The notes beneath the pieces are model-generated. The model was not told the DNA's origin. It saw only the letters and a program-made list of their open reading frames with translations, and did not search any database. From the NCBI RefSeq assembly GCF_036669915.1, contig NC_089325.1, positions 12,977,735-13,041,734 of the forward strand: a stretch of DNA of 64,000 nt. The letters run 5' to 3'. Made by a program: the position numbers and the translations under genes. This document shows, one piece after another, positions 45,301-58,940 of the stretch; within the stretch, counting starts at the first letter, position 1, and the number at the start of each line of letters is the position of its first letter. The stretch comes from Pocillopora verrucosa (Eukaryota > Cnidaria > Anthozoa > Scleractinia > Pocilloporidae).

Positions 45301-48300
45301 TTATGAACACATGTTGCACGATTTCTTGCAGTTCTGTTTCACATAGCTGTTAGTGGAACAATATTTGGTCCAACCAGGGCAATTCGTGTTTTTGTCTACA
45401 CAGCTACTGCCACCTATCACAAAAACGATGATGAAGTAGATATTAGCTTAAGAAAACCGCAACAGGCCGTTCATCGATTCACACAATTTTAAACGTGATA
45501 TGATAATGCTAAACCGCGCAAACTACAGCTTCTCACTGGCGTAAGCCATTGGCCGTGATGCGATTTTGCAAATTACAGTGGTTTAGCATGGTGTGTACTC
45601 TTATTGACAACGATATTCGTCATCACGGCAGTCAAAATATTGTGGACTAACGAGGTCAGTGCGTGACCATTGCGTGACACGTTGACGCGAGCAGCTACTG
45701 TCTGTGCTCTTATCGACAACGACAAATTGGCTAATCACATTGCAACACTACCTGAGCATTGCTGACTGTAGAGGAGATTCATCTGCTGAGCGTCTATTTT
45801 ACTGATGCCTTTTCTCTGACCAATCTTAACCTGTGAAAAAAAGAAGATATTGACCAAAACCTGATACAAGTCATGTTAAAATTTGTACAAAACTCACTAA
45901 TGAGATCAAGATGTATGGCGAATAAAGTAATTCAAATAATCGGGACGCTTGTTGTTTCGACGAACTTTAAATTTCGAGTCAGTCACTTTAAATGAGGACT
46001 CGTTTTAAACGTTTGAACAGAAATACGCGACAGACAGTCATTCGCACGAAAGTTCTCGCGTATTTACTCTTACACTGCAACAACAACAAAGTGCAAATTC
46101 GCCGTTTCTCTATCGTTATTATTAATGCAAACAGTGGGAAAGTTATATCTCTGGTATCATGGGGTTTTGCATCTTGGGTGCCCCATTTAGGTCAAATCTT
46201 AGAGTCTCCTGTTTTAACTTTGTCTACATTACCGATATCCCATGAAAAGTTCGCCGCAACTGCAATCTTTATCACTGTATGGTAAAGTAACTTTGAGGTA
46301 AAGATTATACTAATTTCATTGAATATTGTATATTAAACAAAGTTTTTGTGCGACGTACGTTGGATTGTCTAGGAACGATTGTTGGTAATCCGTTTTTGGA
46401 AAAAGCTCTTCCTCCATAATGCATCACACTTCCGTAATCATACGGGGTTTTGAGAGAATCAATAGTGGATTTGGAGTACTTCTTGAAATTGAACTTGTTC
46501 TCTGAAAACATAAATGAATAAAGTTTTCGTCATTAGGAAAAATTTTTTTACAATCAGTATTTATGGTTTCCTTTTTTCCGGGCTCTGCAGTTTTGTGCCA
46601 CATTTCTTGTGTAGGGAACGACTTTGAAACTGATTAGAGTGAAAGAAGAATTCTTAAGAGGCGTAAATTGTTAACGTTTTTAAAACGTATTTAATAATTT
46701 GCTTTTTACCCCTATCTTATATTAGGAGTCTTTTATAATGTATTTATCAGCTGAAATTCGGGTCTAATAAGGTTCCATTTTGACTAACTAAGCTTTACGG
46801 ATTTCTTGTGGTCTTAAAGGAATCTCCGCGTAATGATTTCACTATGCATTTCTTTCCGTTATAAATATGGAATACATGATTATGCCACCTAATCGCGATT
46901 ACCTTTTGACCACGCTGTCACTTTATATTGCTTTTTTATGACATTGAAAGTAAAGGTTTAATTTTCGTATAACCTAAGGGAAGGGACGCTTTTGAATATT
47001 GCTCGAACTAAATACAAAAGGCACAGATTTCTCTCCGAAAGATGAACCGCTGTGGCGATACATCACTAGATGGATATATCGAAATCGCAGCAGCGGTATT
47101 TCGCTTGACCTATATATCGTGATGACGTGTCCCGCGTTTTACATTGCGTCGTTGTAGTGGTATTATGAAAAAACGGCGATATTCCCGAGATATCGAGGGA
47201 ATGTCATAGCGTTCAGCTTTTTAGCGTCTCGGTTCACTTCGCGATATATCGCCGTATTTCCGCATTATCTGGGAAGAATAATATTCATCGAAGTGGAGGT
47301 GAAAAGTGATAACTTATTTTTATTTTTGAATAATTGTTTTAGTAAGTACCAAACAGACACCTCAGAAACAGTTTATTTGTCTCAATATACCGAAATAATG
47401 GTCGGACATTTACTTTTGACGCTCGAATTGCCTCTTCGGCTACTTGGGGTGAATAGTACTTGCTACTCACTTCCGAAACAGCCAATCGGCGGGAATGAAA
47501 AGCAGTACTCACTTTTCTGGTTTTTGCTAAAGCATGATATTCGACAATAATTCTTTGTATTACTTTTGCACAGTAATGTAGTTACTTACTCTCGATTATG
47601 TTGTCCCACATAATTGTGACGTGGGCATCCCTGTCAGGTCTGGATTGTTCATGGTAAAAGCCCAAAGCGTGACCTAGGAAAAGATTTTCGTTTCTTTATC
47701 ATCGTTGCATGTTTTAATTTGAATTAAAGGAAGTTTGCCTTTTGCCTAAGTTTGTTATACTTTCTTAGAAATTTTGAAGTCGACACAAGTATCAGTACTC
47801 CTACATGGAGCAGTTACCAAACCCTTGCCGCATACACAACAACATTATGGTATCAACTTACAATGTTCCTGGCCAAGGTTCGGAATTATACTTCTCGAAA
47901 ATTAGTGGCTGTTTCATATCCCGCTTCGTTAACTAACCAAAAATGTTATAATACATTATGATATTGTTTTCGTAGCAGGGAATTAATACGCGAAATACAG
48001 TCAAACCTGTGTTACGCGGCACCGTATTAAGCGGACATCTTGTATAAAGGGGTCATTTGTTAAAGTCCCGAAATTCTTTCCCCTCAAACAGTGTAATTTC
48101 CACCTATTTTAAGCGGTTGCGACTACCCTTTACTGAGTCCCAACGACTTTTTTCCCATTGTCGCCAACCTGTATTAAACGGTCACTTAAGGCGAAACCAA
48201 AATCAATGCTAATAGTACTTTTGATCGAATTTTTTGTACATTAAGTGGTCATTTAGTTTGTGTCACAGCTCAGTTGCCCTGAAAGGCTCCATCCATATTC

Positions 48301-49975
48301 TATTTTAGAACAAGAACTATTAAGAACAAGACTTATGGATCACCTACCAATTTCATGGGCGACAATTCCAGTGTACCAACATCCACGAGCAAGGTTAATG
48401 TCTTGTTTGCGTCCCGTCCTCCCAACATATGATGAACACCTGGAAAAAATTTGGAATCAATGGTTCAAATCGTTAGCGCAGCCATAGAATTTTCATGAAG
48501 TAGTTCTCAATAATCGACCACCATAATGAACTTCAACAACATATCAGGAAATCTCAACACTTCCACGGAATATCACACACCATATCTCGTTAGACTAAAC
48601 AGGGAACAAGGACGTTTTGCGTCATTTTGTGTCGTCGCAAATGACTTTTAAAATAGATTCAAAAACCCAGAAACGTGTTTGCATTTGAAAGGAGAGAATA
48701 AGTCACAAAGATATGAAGGTTGTTAAGGATTGCTTTTTGTATTGCTTTCTGTTTCGAGATGGAGTTTTCAAATTGAAATTTTCAATTCATTCTTCACTAT
48801 CGCTTTGCTTTGATTAAAGATAAATATATAAATATATATATACACACCCTTTGCCTAGTTTGAAGTTCGCATAGCTAGACTCCGTTGTTCTCGGCTTGAA
48901 CTGGATACAAGTGTTCTTTGTCCATTGTTCCATTCCTGCCTTAATCGCCGCCTTAGCGCGGGAGTCACTGGCTGTAATTATGGGTCAGAATAGAATGTGT
49001 ATTTTATGTTAAGAAAGGATATTTCTGAATTGTTGCGATTGATCATTGCTCTGGTTTTTTCAGAACAGTTATATTGCTTTTACTGCGCTAATCTCTTACC
49101 ATTTTGTTTGTTTCCTGCTACGGAATGAAGTCGTAATTTATTGGGGAATGATCTCGTTTTTGAATAATTGAACTGTCTTTTATCTGGCCCTATTGATAGA
49201 ACGTTCTGTTCTACTTACTACGTTCAACTTTTCGTTCTACATTTACTTACCACGTGTTTGTTTTACCCCACCAATTTACACTCAAACTTATGTCTATCAC
49301 AATAGATATAACACGTGTGCGACGGACACACCACTATTTGCCACTTTAAAATCGTAAAGGAAGAATATGATTTCACACTTCACACTATTTCACGTTTGTT
49401 TTTAGAACACACTAATGACGAACTTACAGAGACTAGAGTCAATGACATAGTGCATCACACCACCAGGCCACTGTCGATTTATAGTGGAGCCTCTTCCAAA
49501 CGGATTGTCCACATCCAACCCAAGTTCAATCGCCATGCGTTGATCTGGATCTAAGATCATGTCTCCTTCGTAGACATCTGGATCATCGATGCCGATATTT
49601 TCTACAATGGGAAAAAATTGAGGGGACATTGAAATTGAACAATGATGGATCTTCAGAATTTCAGCTTAACCCGATTGTGCAAATAGTCGCAACACTTCTC
49701 GGTCCATCATCGCTATCGTCATGTTGCTGACGGATCTCCGTTTTCGTTTCTCTCAGCACACCGTAAAGCTTTTACAATTATACTTATTTAAATATATGGT
49801 AGAAGCTTTGGATACGTTTTCTGAATAAAGTCATGAATTAAAAACGTCAACAAAAACTTTATATTTTTCATACAAAAACTAACTTCCATGCTTGAAAAAA
49901 CAAAAACTTACCGTCAGCGTTTTCTGATGCAACAAGGACCACTCCAAAAATCAAAATAGTACCAAGCCACTTCAT
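45301..49975 (-). CDS. Gene C: compact astacin-ShK metalloprotease (8 exons, 290 aa)
   Basis: Exons: 49912-49975, 49428-49601, 48848-48971, 48348-48439, 47590-47673, 46359-46501, 45752-45830, 45301-45413 (873 nt). The ATG at 49975 opens a clear signal peptide ([15 protein letters not shown]...). The propeptide has YEGDM. The zinc site [12 protein letters not shown] lies at 149-160 and the Met-turn SVMHY at 204-208. Exon 7 is the shortest of the set and the catalytic domain passes almost directly into the ShK domain (C258 to C289, with WTKYC in the middle and KKSC near the end), so there is no low-complexity linker. It is closest to gene B in exons 2-6 (shared SSYVGRTG and TIMWDNIIE), which suggests a B/C duplication. 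It is expected to be a secreted zinc endopeptidase. Confidence 0.88.
47998..48255. repeat. Degenerate CAGTCAAACCTGTGTTA repeat in intron 4 of gene C
   Basis: The stretch begins acagtcaaacctgtgttacg and continues with repeated phrases such as taagcggacat, ttaagcggttgc and attaaacggtcac. This style (CAGT start, repeated gcgg/cgac/ggtca blocks) recalls pogo/Tigger-type inverted ends found across invertebrates. No second end was located. Confidence 0.4.
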
Positions 49976-52814
49976 GGTGATCTTGTTCTAGTTAGAACAG
50001 AGTGAAGGGCTCACTCAGAGTTGAGATTTTATGGAAACATTTGTCAACTCACCTGCGCGTAACAAAAGTCTTCAGTTTGATATTGTTTTCGACTATAAGC
50101 AAATTCCTGTTACTGTAGTTGACTCCTCTGTAGCTGTCATTTGTCAATCCACGTTTAAACAGCATTTTAAACACTGCATTTCTGTTTTGCATTGTGAGAC
50201 AAAGTGTAACACTTTATTTCAATTGCTTTTAGCGCGTGATCATCGTACTAGTGCAGTGCGCTGAAATTACTGGAAAAATCAAACACATTCCTTTGTGCGA
50301 GGAAAATTGCACCTGCTACAGCTGAAATATGTCCATTGGGGACTTGGAAAGTCATTGTGAATACCCATTAAAAAGAAGTAAGAGAGATAGCCGCAACTCC
50401 ATTGACATCTTTAGAAATTTGCGCCTTAAAATAATAACCACTTACTTTCCAGGCTACTCAGAAAATCATTCGCAATACCCTTACAATATACCCAAACAGG
50501 CTTACTTCACCTCAATTGAATAAAATGTATTTGCAAATTTGGACAATTACAGCAATGCATTGTGTAAGAGTCTGTAAATAATCATGTAAATATCTCAAAT
50601 TGTTGACTTACTTTACTTTGGACAATACTCTCTCATGGGAAATTTAATTAGTATTCCTTTCGCTAATTTGAGGCCTTTTAAGAAAAAAGGCAACTTATCA
50701 ACTTCATCAGGCTTACAAGTTAACGTTTGCTTGAATGTCACAGTACTATGCTTCGTTGTCCTAAATTTTATATCGTTGAAAAAAATATCTTCAGTCTTTA
50801 GCCGCCGTACATTTCAAATCATCATATTTCAACAGCTTAAATCTGTGAAAACTATTCGCCGTGAATTTCTTTTCATTGCTTTCGAGTTATTTTCATTTCT
50901 TTATCTTTTCTTAGGAAAACAATCGTTGTAGATGTTGACACTGGCTAATAATATTTATTTAAAAGACTTAACTGGTTTTAAAGAAAAAAGGTTCAGGTGA
51001 ATCTACATTCGTTCCATTTTTACTAGCTTCTCATGCTTAAAATGTTGGAGCATTGAAATTATTGTACTTAGGTGTACAGTGGGACAATGGAACATTTCGT
51101 GATACGAATTTTCTATATCAAAATGAATATACTCATATAATTTTTAGCATATTAAATTATTTATACGAATACATTTCGTTGGAGGAAAAAACGGTCTTTC
51201 CCGAAACGATTCAAATGACATTAAAAGGGAGGCAATCCTTTTTGCATTCTTCTGCGTGAAGCCACACCTATAACTCCGACCATGTAGCCGCTTCAGTATA
51301 TATTAGATTTCATTCTCCTCGATGTGAAGGGAAATCGATTCACGTTTTTCTCAGTTTTTCATTCTTCCTCGCTTTTACGTGCGCGAAAACCAAATTTTGG
51401 GTTCGATATTACGATAAACAAATGTGATGACCCAAGAACCTTTGTGTTTCCAAAACAGGAATCGAACAGGAAAAAGGAATCAGATCTTAGATGAGAACTG
51501 GCGCGCGGCGAACGGTTAACTTGGATTGAGTTCTTGATATCGCCTATTGCTGTAATCAATCTTACGAAAATATAATTTTTAGCGTTGACGGAATTCTTTG
51601 GTGTAGGACACGGACCGCGTTTTTTCATTCTTGGACAAGCACACCAATTTCATATAAATTTCCTACGAGGCCAATGTGAAATCACCAATGAATTGTAACC
51701 GTTTCATTTCGCATCCCTCCCCCCCCCAAAAAAAAATAACGCTAACTTACAAAATACAGTGCTTTGAGACTCTTTAGCAGTGTGATCACAATTACGCATT
51801 GACTTTTTAGTACGCGACCGAGAAGAAGCAAGGCATCTATGATTCTATTATTCTGTTGCACTTGGTCGTTTACTATTTTCATTACCTTCTTGTTTGCTTT
51901 GACAACCAGGAATTACTTGCAAATAAAGGTGGGCATGAATGGAATCAAATCAAGTGAGAGCAGCATTTGAGAGCCAGCTTCCTTTTCGAAGTTGAGAAGA
52001 AAAGACATATGGGAATCAAAATGAGGTTTTTCTGCCAGTTTTATTCTATTAACCCACTCTACATAAATTTAAACTACAACAGCACTTCCCCGAAAATGGC
52101 ACATAACCTGCAAGGGAAAACAGCATTGAATGTTTAGGTATCATTGAGAGCAAAACCAAATAAGTTAAAATCGGGTCATGCGCACTTTCAGAAAATATAT
52201 ATGAAAATTTAAGTCAGCTAAATATAAAATTTTCACAAACTATCACTTCTCCTGTTTAGTTTCTCTATAAAAAAAAGTAAATAAATAAATGGGTAGAATT
52301 GTTAACGAGAGAATTTGAAACGCTCGAAAAAGGCTGCAATAGGCTAGGCCTGTTTCCAAACATAGCTAACGATGGAGCTAGGTTTTATTGATCGAAACTC
52401 CAGTGTTTTCGCATGGATCGAGCCTCCAGCGTTAGTGATATTTCATTAATCAGGACCCAGATAGGCAACTTATTCTGCGCGGAAGTAAATTGTAAGCCAA
52501 ATTTACGACTTACTGTTTTGTAAAAATATATTGTTCATCATATATTCAATTTTTTTTCCTCCTTATGTGGAAATGGTTGAGAGCGAAATGAGCAAAGTTG
52601 ATACTTAAAGGTATGGTTTTTAATGATCTTGTTGGTAGATTAAAATTTCTTTGAAAGGAAGACTCTGGAAGTTCAGGAAAGTGTTAGTTAGATGTTAGTG
52701 TTAGATTCCATTGAGCATTTCTTCTGACCACGTCGGAGGTGTGCAAGAGTTTGTAAGTTCTAAGACAGCTAAAGTTTATTTTAGAATGCATTGTAACCTT
52801 TTTTTCGTTGCTGA
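49976..52814. other. Intergenic DNA between genes B and C
   Basis: AT-rich, with scattered short frames that lack motifs or splice support. I see no gene or clear repeat. Confidence 0.5.
52775..52780 (-). terminator. Polyadenylation signal of gene B
   Basis: AATAAA on the minus strand, about 35 nt past the stop codon of the ShK exon. Confidence 0.55.
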
Positions 52815-55800
52815 TTAACATAGTTTGCAGGTCTTCTTGCAGTTTGCCCTCACGTATCGGTGATAGCTGCAATATCTCGTCCATCCGCTACATCTGTTAT
52901 CCTTATCTTGACAATTTCCTAAAAGATAACAATGGACGTTTTGTCAGGATAGACACAGCTGTCAAAAGCTTACGTATGGCGTAAACGTTGAAGTGGCAAG
53001 GTTGCTTACTTTAGGGCTGTCAGAACCAAGTTATCTTATAGGAATTATGGGTAACTACGTAAGGCATTATATCACGGTAATTCAAAGGCGTGCACCTTTT
53101 TTTGATCAAGATCTAAACAGAATGGTAAATCAATAGAACTCCTTTAATGAAATAAGCTTTGTGTTGGAAAAGTCTCGTTTGCCTTTTTCATTGTTTTTGT
53201 TTCCCTATATGGACTTATAGATCTGTTTCCATCTTTCTCCAAAATATTGCATGAAAGAAGTATCTTGTAGTACCCATATAATTCCGATAATACTATGAAA
53301 TAAAGAAATTATTGGATGAGGTTGGACATGATATCATGACTTATCGAAGCTGAAGAATTTACTTGATCCTCCCATCAAGCGCTGTAATATGCCAATTATC
53401 TCTTACTTGCACTTTACCCTCCGTTTCCCCTAAACACTTTGTGACCCCGCCCCCCTAAAATCTTTCAACCCCCACCCGCCAGTGATAAACAACGAACGGT
53501 CTCATATTTTTTTTTCATGTTTTTTTTTGGTTGCGCGATGATTGTGTAAGCAATCATTACTACACACCTCCACCTCCCCCTCCACCACCAACTCCTCCTC
53601 CTCCTCCTCCTCCTCCTCCTCCTCCACACTGGCTCTTGTACAGAAGATTCATCTGCTGTGCGTCTATTGCACTAATTCCCCGTCGCTGACCAAGTGTTAC
53701 CTGGGAAAATAAAATGATAGAACACAACAAACCAAGACAAAAAAAAGGCTTAACGACAATCAGCGATAGTAATGATCAGAAGCATCCAACATAGTTCTAT
53801 AAGTTATATGCTTCTGTGATTAAGTGAGTATTCATGACATTTGAAAAATGTCTGTGTTACTTGTTTTGGTTAGGTTTTTAAATGTCTGACCATGCACACT
53901 TCTAAATGGCATTCAAATTCTCTTTACCTGACTGACTAATAGGACGTGCCCTATACTTAATCTATCCCAGTATGAACACATAAAAGAAAATATATTTGAT
54001 GCAGTTCGGTAGATCAAATGTGGAATTTCCAGCTTGATTTTTCCTCAAACTAGGATTTAAGTATATAAATATGTTTAGGATAATAGATCGTAGGTTCTGT
54101 CTTTCGACGAAAAATGTCATATTATTTCATAGCACCTTTTGTTTTCAAAATGGAATTATAGATAATTGAATTTAATAAAGCTGCTTAGCTGATGGAACGA
54201 GCAAACATTTGACCCTTTTGGGAGCGCCTGGAGTTCTTTTTTTCCTCCGAGTATGTCTGTGTCATTCACCGTAAATATCATCATTAAAACATGTATTTTG
54301 TACCATGCCTTGGTAATACAATACATTGTTGTTTTTAAATGTGAGCCGCTTGTGAGTAATGATGCATTAAATTGTAATTACTTGAACTGCTTTTGCCGCT
54401 TTGATATTCATTAATGCAATTGATCGATAGCATCTACACCTAAACTAACCCCTGATTGCTTGGCAACGATAGTAGGTCTTCCGTTCTTGCTGAAAGCCCT
54501 GCTCCCATAATGCATCACACTTCCATAGTCATACTTGGTTCCCAGGCTGTCGATAGTTCCTCGATTGTATTTGTTGAAATTAAACTTGTTTCCTACGTAG
54601 AAATGAAAAATTAAAAAAAAACTTGTGAGAGAAGGCTACGGTCGTGCTCGTTCGTTTTAATGAATCGGAGCAGGTATTTATTATTTTAAATATTCGATGA
54701 CGTTGATTAAATCAAGCAGTCATTGGACGATGTTGAAAAACCGAGGTATTGATAATTATACATTTTTAAAAGCGTTCCACTTCTTTGAGTTTCTCCCTAA
54801 GGTTGCAAAATTATGAAAACACTTCATAGACGAGGAGCTTGGAAACTAGCAGGTAATTTAGTGTTAACAACTGAGTTGAAAACGTAAATTGGCCACCGTA
54901 AAAAGAAAAAAAGCTGACTTTTCAAGCGTTAGCCCTTCGTCAGAGCGATTATTAGCCCTTCGTCAGAGCGATTATTAGCCCTTCGTCAGAGCAATTTACT
55001 TTTTCAACTCAGTTGTTAACACTAAATAAATTACCTGCTATACCCTCCCACCGACGCAACACCACGGTTTCTTTAGAAACTTTCCCCCTTTATTCGCTTA
55101 GACACCAGGTCGACTTTGTACTCAAAATGAGAAATGAAGTATTAGCTGTAGATATTGTATTTATCATGTCAACTTCACACGCTTTATAAACAATAGCCTC
55201 TATTTGGCGCTAAAATATGCACGGATGTTTGTCACTGGACATTATCTGTTTCAAACTGTGAACAGTTTTCAAACAGCGAAGCTCGAGGAAAACCGTAAGC
55301 ATCGAGGAACAAATAATGTCCAACAACAAATATACGAGCTTTTATTCGCACTGAATAGAGGCATTTTTGTTTATTATCCTTCAAATATTTTGCAAAGAGC
55401 GTGAAAAAATGTATGCGAACAGCTAACTGTTTTTCGCGTAAGATTTTTTTCCTTCAAGTGTCCTCTGGTACGACTTAATGAACAAAGTTATTTTCCTTCT
55501 TTTGTAACAACCACAAAACGCTCTCTCATTTTGAATCAACTTTTAAATGAAGACTTATCGTAGAGGACGTAAGGTTTAAAAAATTGGGGAATGTGACCTA
55601 GGTGATATCTTTGGATATACCCAAGCTTTAGCAGAGGAATATTCAGTCACTTGATGTGTTTAAACCAATAGTGCACCAGCAAAAAATATTTGATGGTTCA
55701 TAACGTGTATTGATTGAATCCTCTCAACCAGCCAAATTTTTCATAATAAGTCTAATTACTATATAACCATTTAATTTCGATGAATTTTTCTTCTGGTGCT

Positions 55801-58558
55801 TGTGATCTGATTTTGTGATTCGAAACTGACTCGATATTGCACTTGGTAAATGATAAGCTGTGATTTTATACACACAATGAATTTGTCGGTAGAAGGTAAA
55901 GTTTGAACCTAGTATCATAATTTGTTATTTTCAATCTAACTTAGAACTTACTCTCAATGATGTTGTCCCACATAATTGTGACGTAACTATCTCTGTCAGG
56001 ACGAGACTGCTCGTGGTAGAAACCCAAGGCATGCCCTAAAAAGTAAACAAATTCAATTTTAGTCACGTTGTTGTCACTAAAAAAACGACCCCATAAGATA
56101 CGATAGAAACTGGAGGTCAGTGAGTGTTATAACTGGTTGTAGAGGAATGTCCTAGAGTAACTTCTCACGATGTTTGTAGCCAACTGCAGAGCATATTTCT
56201 ACGATATCCAACGGATAAGGGTAGAAAAAAAAAAACTGGCTAGACCATCCATCGGATAAGTTTTGGTCCAATGAATAGTGTTATCCACCCTTTAAACAGC
56301 GGGGGCATGTTTCTGAATTATTATTTTGTTTACTTTACTAACCAATTTCGTGAGCTACAATTCCTCTGTACCAACATCCGCTGGCGAGATTAATATCTTG
56401 ACGACTGCCTGTTCTTCCTACGTACGAGGAACATCTGAAAATGACACCAAATAGTAACGTTTCACACTTTTCTATCTGTGTTTTCTCTGTTATCAACCCC
56501 AGTTATCCTAGTTATTACAATGATTAGATTGAATTGAATTGCTGGCTTGTTGATTAATCAAACAAAATTAACCAACTTGATTCATAATATCGATGGATTG
56601 ATTAACTGACTGACAGACTGACTGATTAGCCCTTTAAAAACCTTAGATATGTTTGCAAATTCTCCATACTTTTCTTTATTCGTTTTCTGAGGTGCAAACA
56701 ATTAAAGAGAATTTGTTTAACACGTAAGATCTTCATAAGTTGGTGATCGTTTCTTTTATTCTCGTGACTTTGACGAGTGCTTCAGTAGTGATATTGTAAG
56801 GAGAAATTAGATGCTTGTCACTCGTAGAGTTTAAGGGTTAATCCTTAATAGCTGTCGATTGAATTCTTTTTTCGACTGTTTTAATGATTGTTTCATCATT
56901 TTTTTTTCATACATCGTCTGTTTATTTATTCGTTTTAGTTTTGCACAGTCGTGCCTAAGGAATACGAAAATCTGAGCTACTCTTCTTAGTGTTGTTAGGA
57001 TCATCTTGCAAGAGCTGTTAAGATTTTAAAGAACCCATTACCCAGAGCCAACTTTGAAGTTGGCATAAGCTCGTTCATTTGTCCTCTTCTTGAACCGGAT
57101 ACATGTTTTGCTTGTCCATTCCTCCATTCCTGCTCGGATGGCATTCATTGCTCTGGAATTACGAGCTTTATTCATAGAAGTAAAACATGGGCTACATGTA
57201 AATGAATTACTACTAATGATCGACTGTAAAATAACATTTGATATGTCTTTGATTTAAGTATATGACGGCTTTTTCAACGCCACGAAGTTTTTCCTTTCTC
57301 TATAAACCTAAAGTTGATAATTAATCAAGATTTCACAGATCTTCCACCTATATACGAGAATTTCGTTGAAACCTTATAAGATGAGAGGGAAAGAAATATA
57401 ACAACAAATTTATGAAAGGATGGCTGAATAGAACGTTAGAGACATGAATAATAGAAGCCACACAGTTTTTCATCAGCGATCATGTTTCATATCTTATGAA
57501 TTTAATAGAATGCAACTCGTTTCTCCACTTTTTGACCATCTTCTTTCTTCTTATAGAAGGAATTTCTAACAGAATGATAATTTTGTTTTTTTTCTTTTCA
57601 ATTCATGGCCCGTACATTCTTTATGTGGCAGTTTTCTTAGGAGAAGCCAAAACACAATACTATTTTCTATTGTAAGCCGCGAGGTTATTGTAACTTGCAA
57701 TTTTCTCGACCTGATAGCGAACGCTAAGCGTGTAGAAGTTCTAAAATATCAAAATTTATTGCATTATTTGCATTATTTTCCAACAAAAAATTTACACTGG
57801 CGTCGCTGGACTAAGAACCGAATATAATGAACCATATACTTACATAGACTGGAGTCAATGACGTAAGCCATCACCCCTCCCGGCCACTGTCTGTTTTTGG
57901 TTGAACCTCTCCCCATTGGATCATCCACATCCAGTCCCATTTCGGCCGCCATGCGCTGATCGGCTGTTAATACCATGTCCCCTTCATAAAGATCGTCACT
58001 CTCTACAAGAAACGTTCGTTTTAGGTTATTTAAACTTCGCGTTCGGTTTTACCCTAATGGGCTTCATTTACGACAAACCGTACTGTTATTTTTAACATCA
58101 AAATACCAATCGGAAAACCGTTTACTTTTCACAGCTTATCCATAACAAATTATATCACTTTGACAAAATAAAACAAAACGGCATTTGGGCTCGAGTGCTT
58201 AAATGCTTTCAGTTTCAATGGTATATTTTAATGCTCCACACTGATGCATAACTATTCAAATGACGATTATTTGGAATGAATTACAAATTACAGATGTAAG
58301 TGATATTTTATCTCTTTTTGTAAGATTTGGAACTCTCGCATTCTGGGGGAAAAACTAAGTACTTTTGAGTCTACATGGTTTATGGCTTTTGGTGACCTTG
58401 GTAAATCCCAAAAAAGGACTTTACAGTGAATGAGAATCTTCCAATCGTATATAAAAAAGTTCTAACAATACTCATAGAGCTAAAATGTGAAATTTTTTAC
58501 CTTCAGGATTCTTGGCGAAAACGACTCCGCACAGAACAAAAAGGCAAAGCCACTTCAT
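52815..58558 (-). CDS. Gene B: astacin-ShK metalloprotease with poly-glycine linker (8 exons, 298 aa)
   Basis: Exons: 58501-58558, 57844-58002, 57042-57165, 56343-56434, 55952-56035, 54450-54592, 53568-53700, 52815-52918 (897 nt). The signal peptide begins [10 protein letters not shown]. The propeptide has YEGDM. The zinc site [12 protein letters not shown] is at 142-153 and the Met-turn SVMHY at 197-201. After NLLYKSQC exon 7 encodes 11 Gly (all GGA), one Val, then seven more Gly. Splicing from the donor after 53568 joins this to the ShK exon (C267 to C298, with KKTCKLC at the end). If that donor were not used, translation would stop at a TAG six bases further on, giving a Gly-tailed protease without ShK. 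An AATAAA lies about 35 nt after the stop, and a TATTAAAA about 100 nt before the ATG. Confidence 0.88.
53593..53625 (-). repeat. (GGA)11 trinucleotide repeat coding poly-Gly in gene B
   Basis: Eleven uninterrupted tcc triplets on the plus strand give eleven GGA glycine codons in exon 7 of gene B. A less regular Gly stretch follows. Pure triplet runs of this kind expand and contract readily. Confidence 0.95.
54848..55039. repeat. Foldback element with three 23-bp tandem repeats, intron 5 of gene B
   Basis: The left arm beginning AGCAGGTAATTTAGTGTTAA is mirrored by the right arm ending at 55039, with a 4-base indel. Between the arms are three copies (54929-54997) of a 23-bp unit starting ttagcccttcgtcagagcga. 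On the minus strand this gives CTGACGAAGGGCTAA, a hammerhead-ribozyme-like core (CTGANGA) as seen in some animal retroelements. The matching GAAAC is degraded (TGAAAAG). Confidence 0.65.
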
Positions 58559-58657
58559 GATGCCTCCCAGCGGTGCAGAAACAAAGTTGTGAAATTGTTT
58601 CATTTGCAGCAAATTTATTGACCAGCAATTGTTCGCTCACCTGAGAAGCTGTTCAAG

Positions 58658-58665
58658 TTTTAATA
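58658..58665 (-). promoter_or_regulatory. TATA-like box of gene B
   Basis: TATTAAAA on the minus strand lies 100 nt upstream of the ATG at 58558, matching the spacing seen in genes D and E. Confidence 0.35.
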
Positions 58666-58940
58666 AGTTCTTCTGTTTTTCTCTTTAGATGACGTTGCGT
58701 AAATTCAATTAACATGGGAAAGTTGTAAGATCTTGTTCAAATACATCTGTTACAGATGCAAGGAGGTAAAGAAATTTTTTTTTCACGTAGAGCAATTGGA
58801 TATCTTCTTTTTCAGGAGGAGGGGAATATGTGGGTACGTGCAGTCATAAGAAAGTGATTCAGGCATGAAAATTCGCCTGTGCCCATTTATACTCCTTGGT
58901 GGTAGAGGGCACCGTGAGAGTAATGTGTGTTTCTCAAGAA

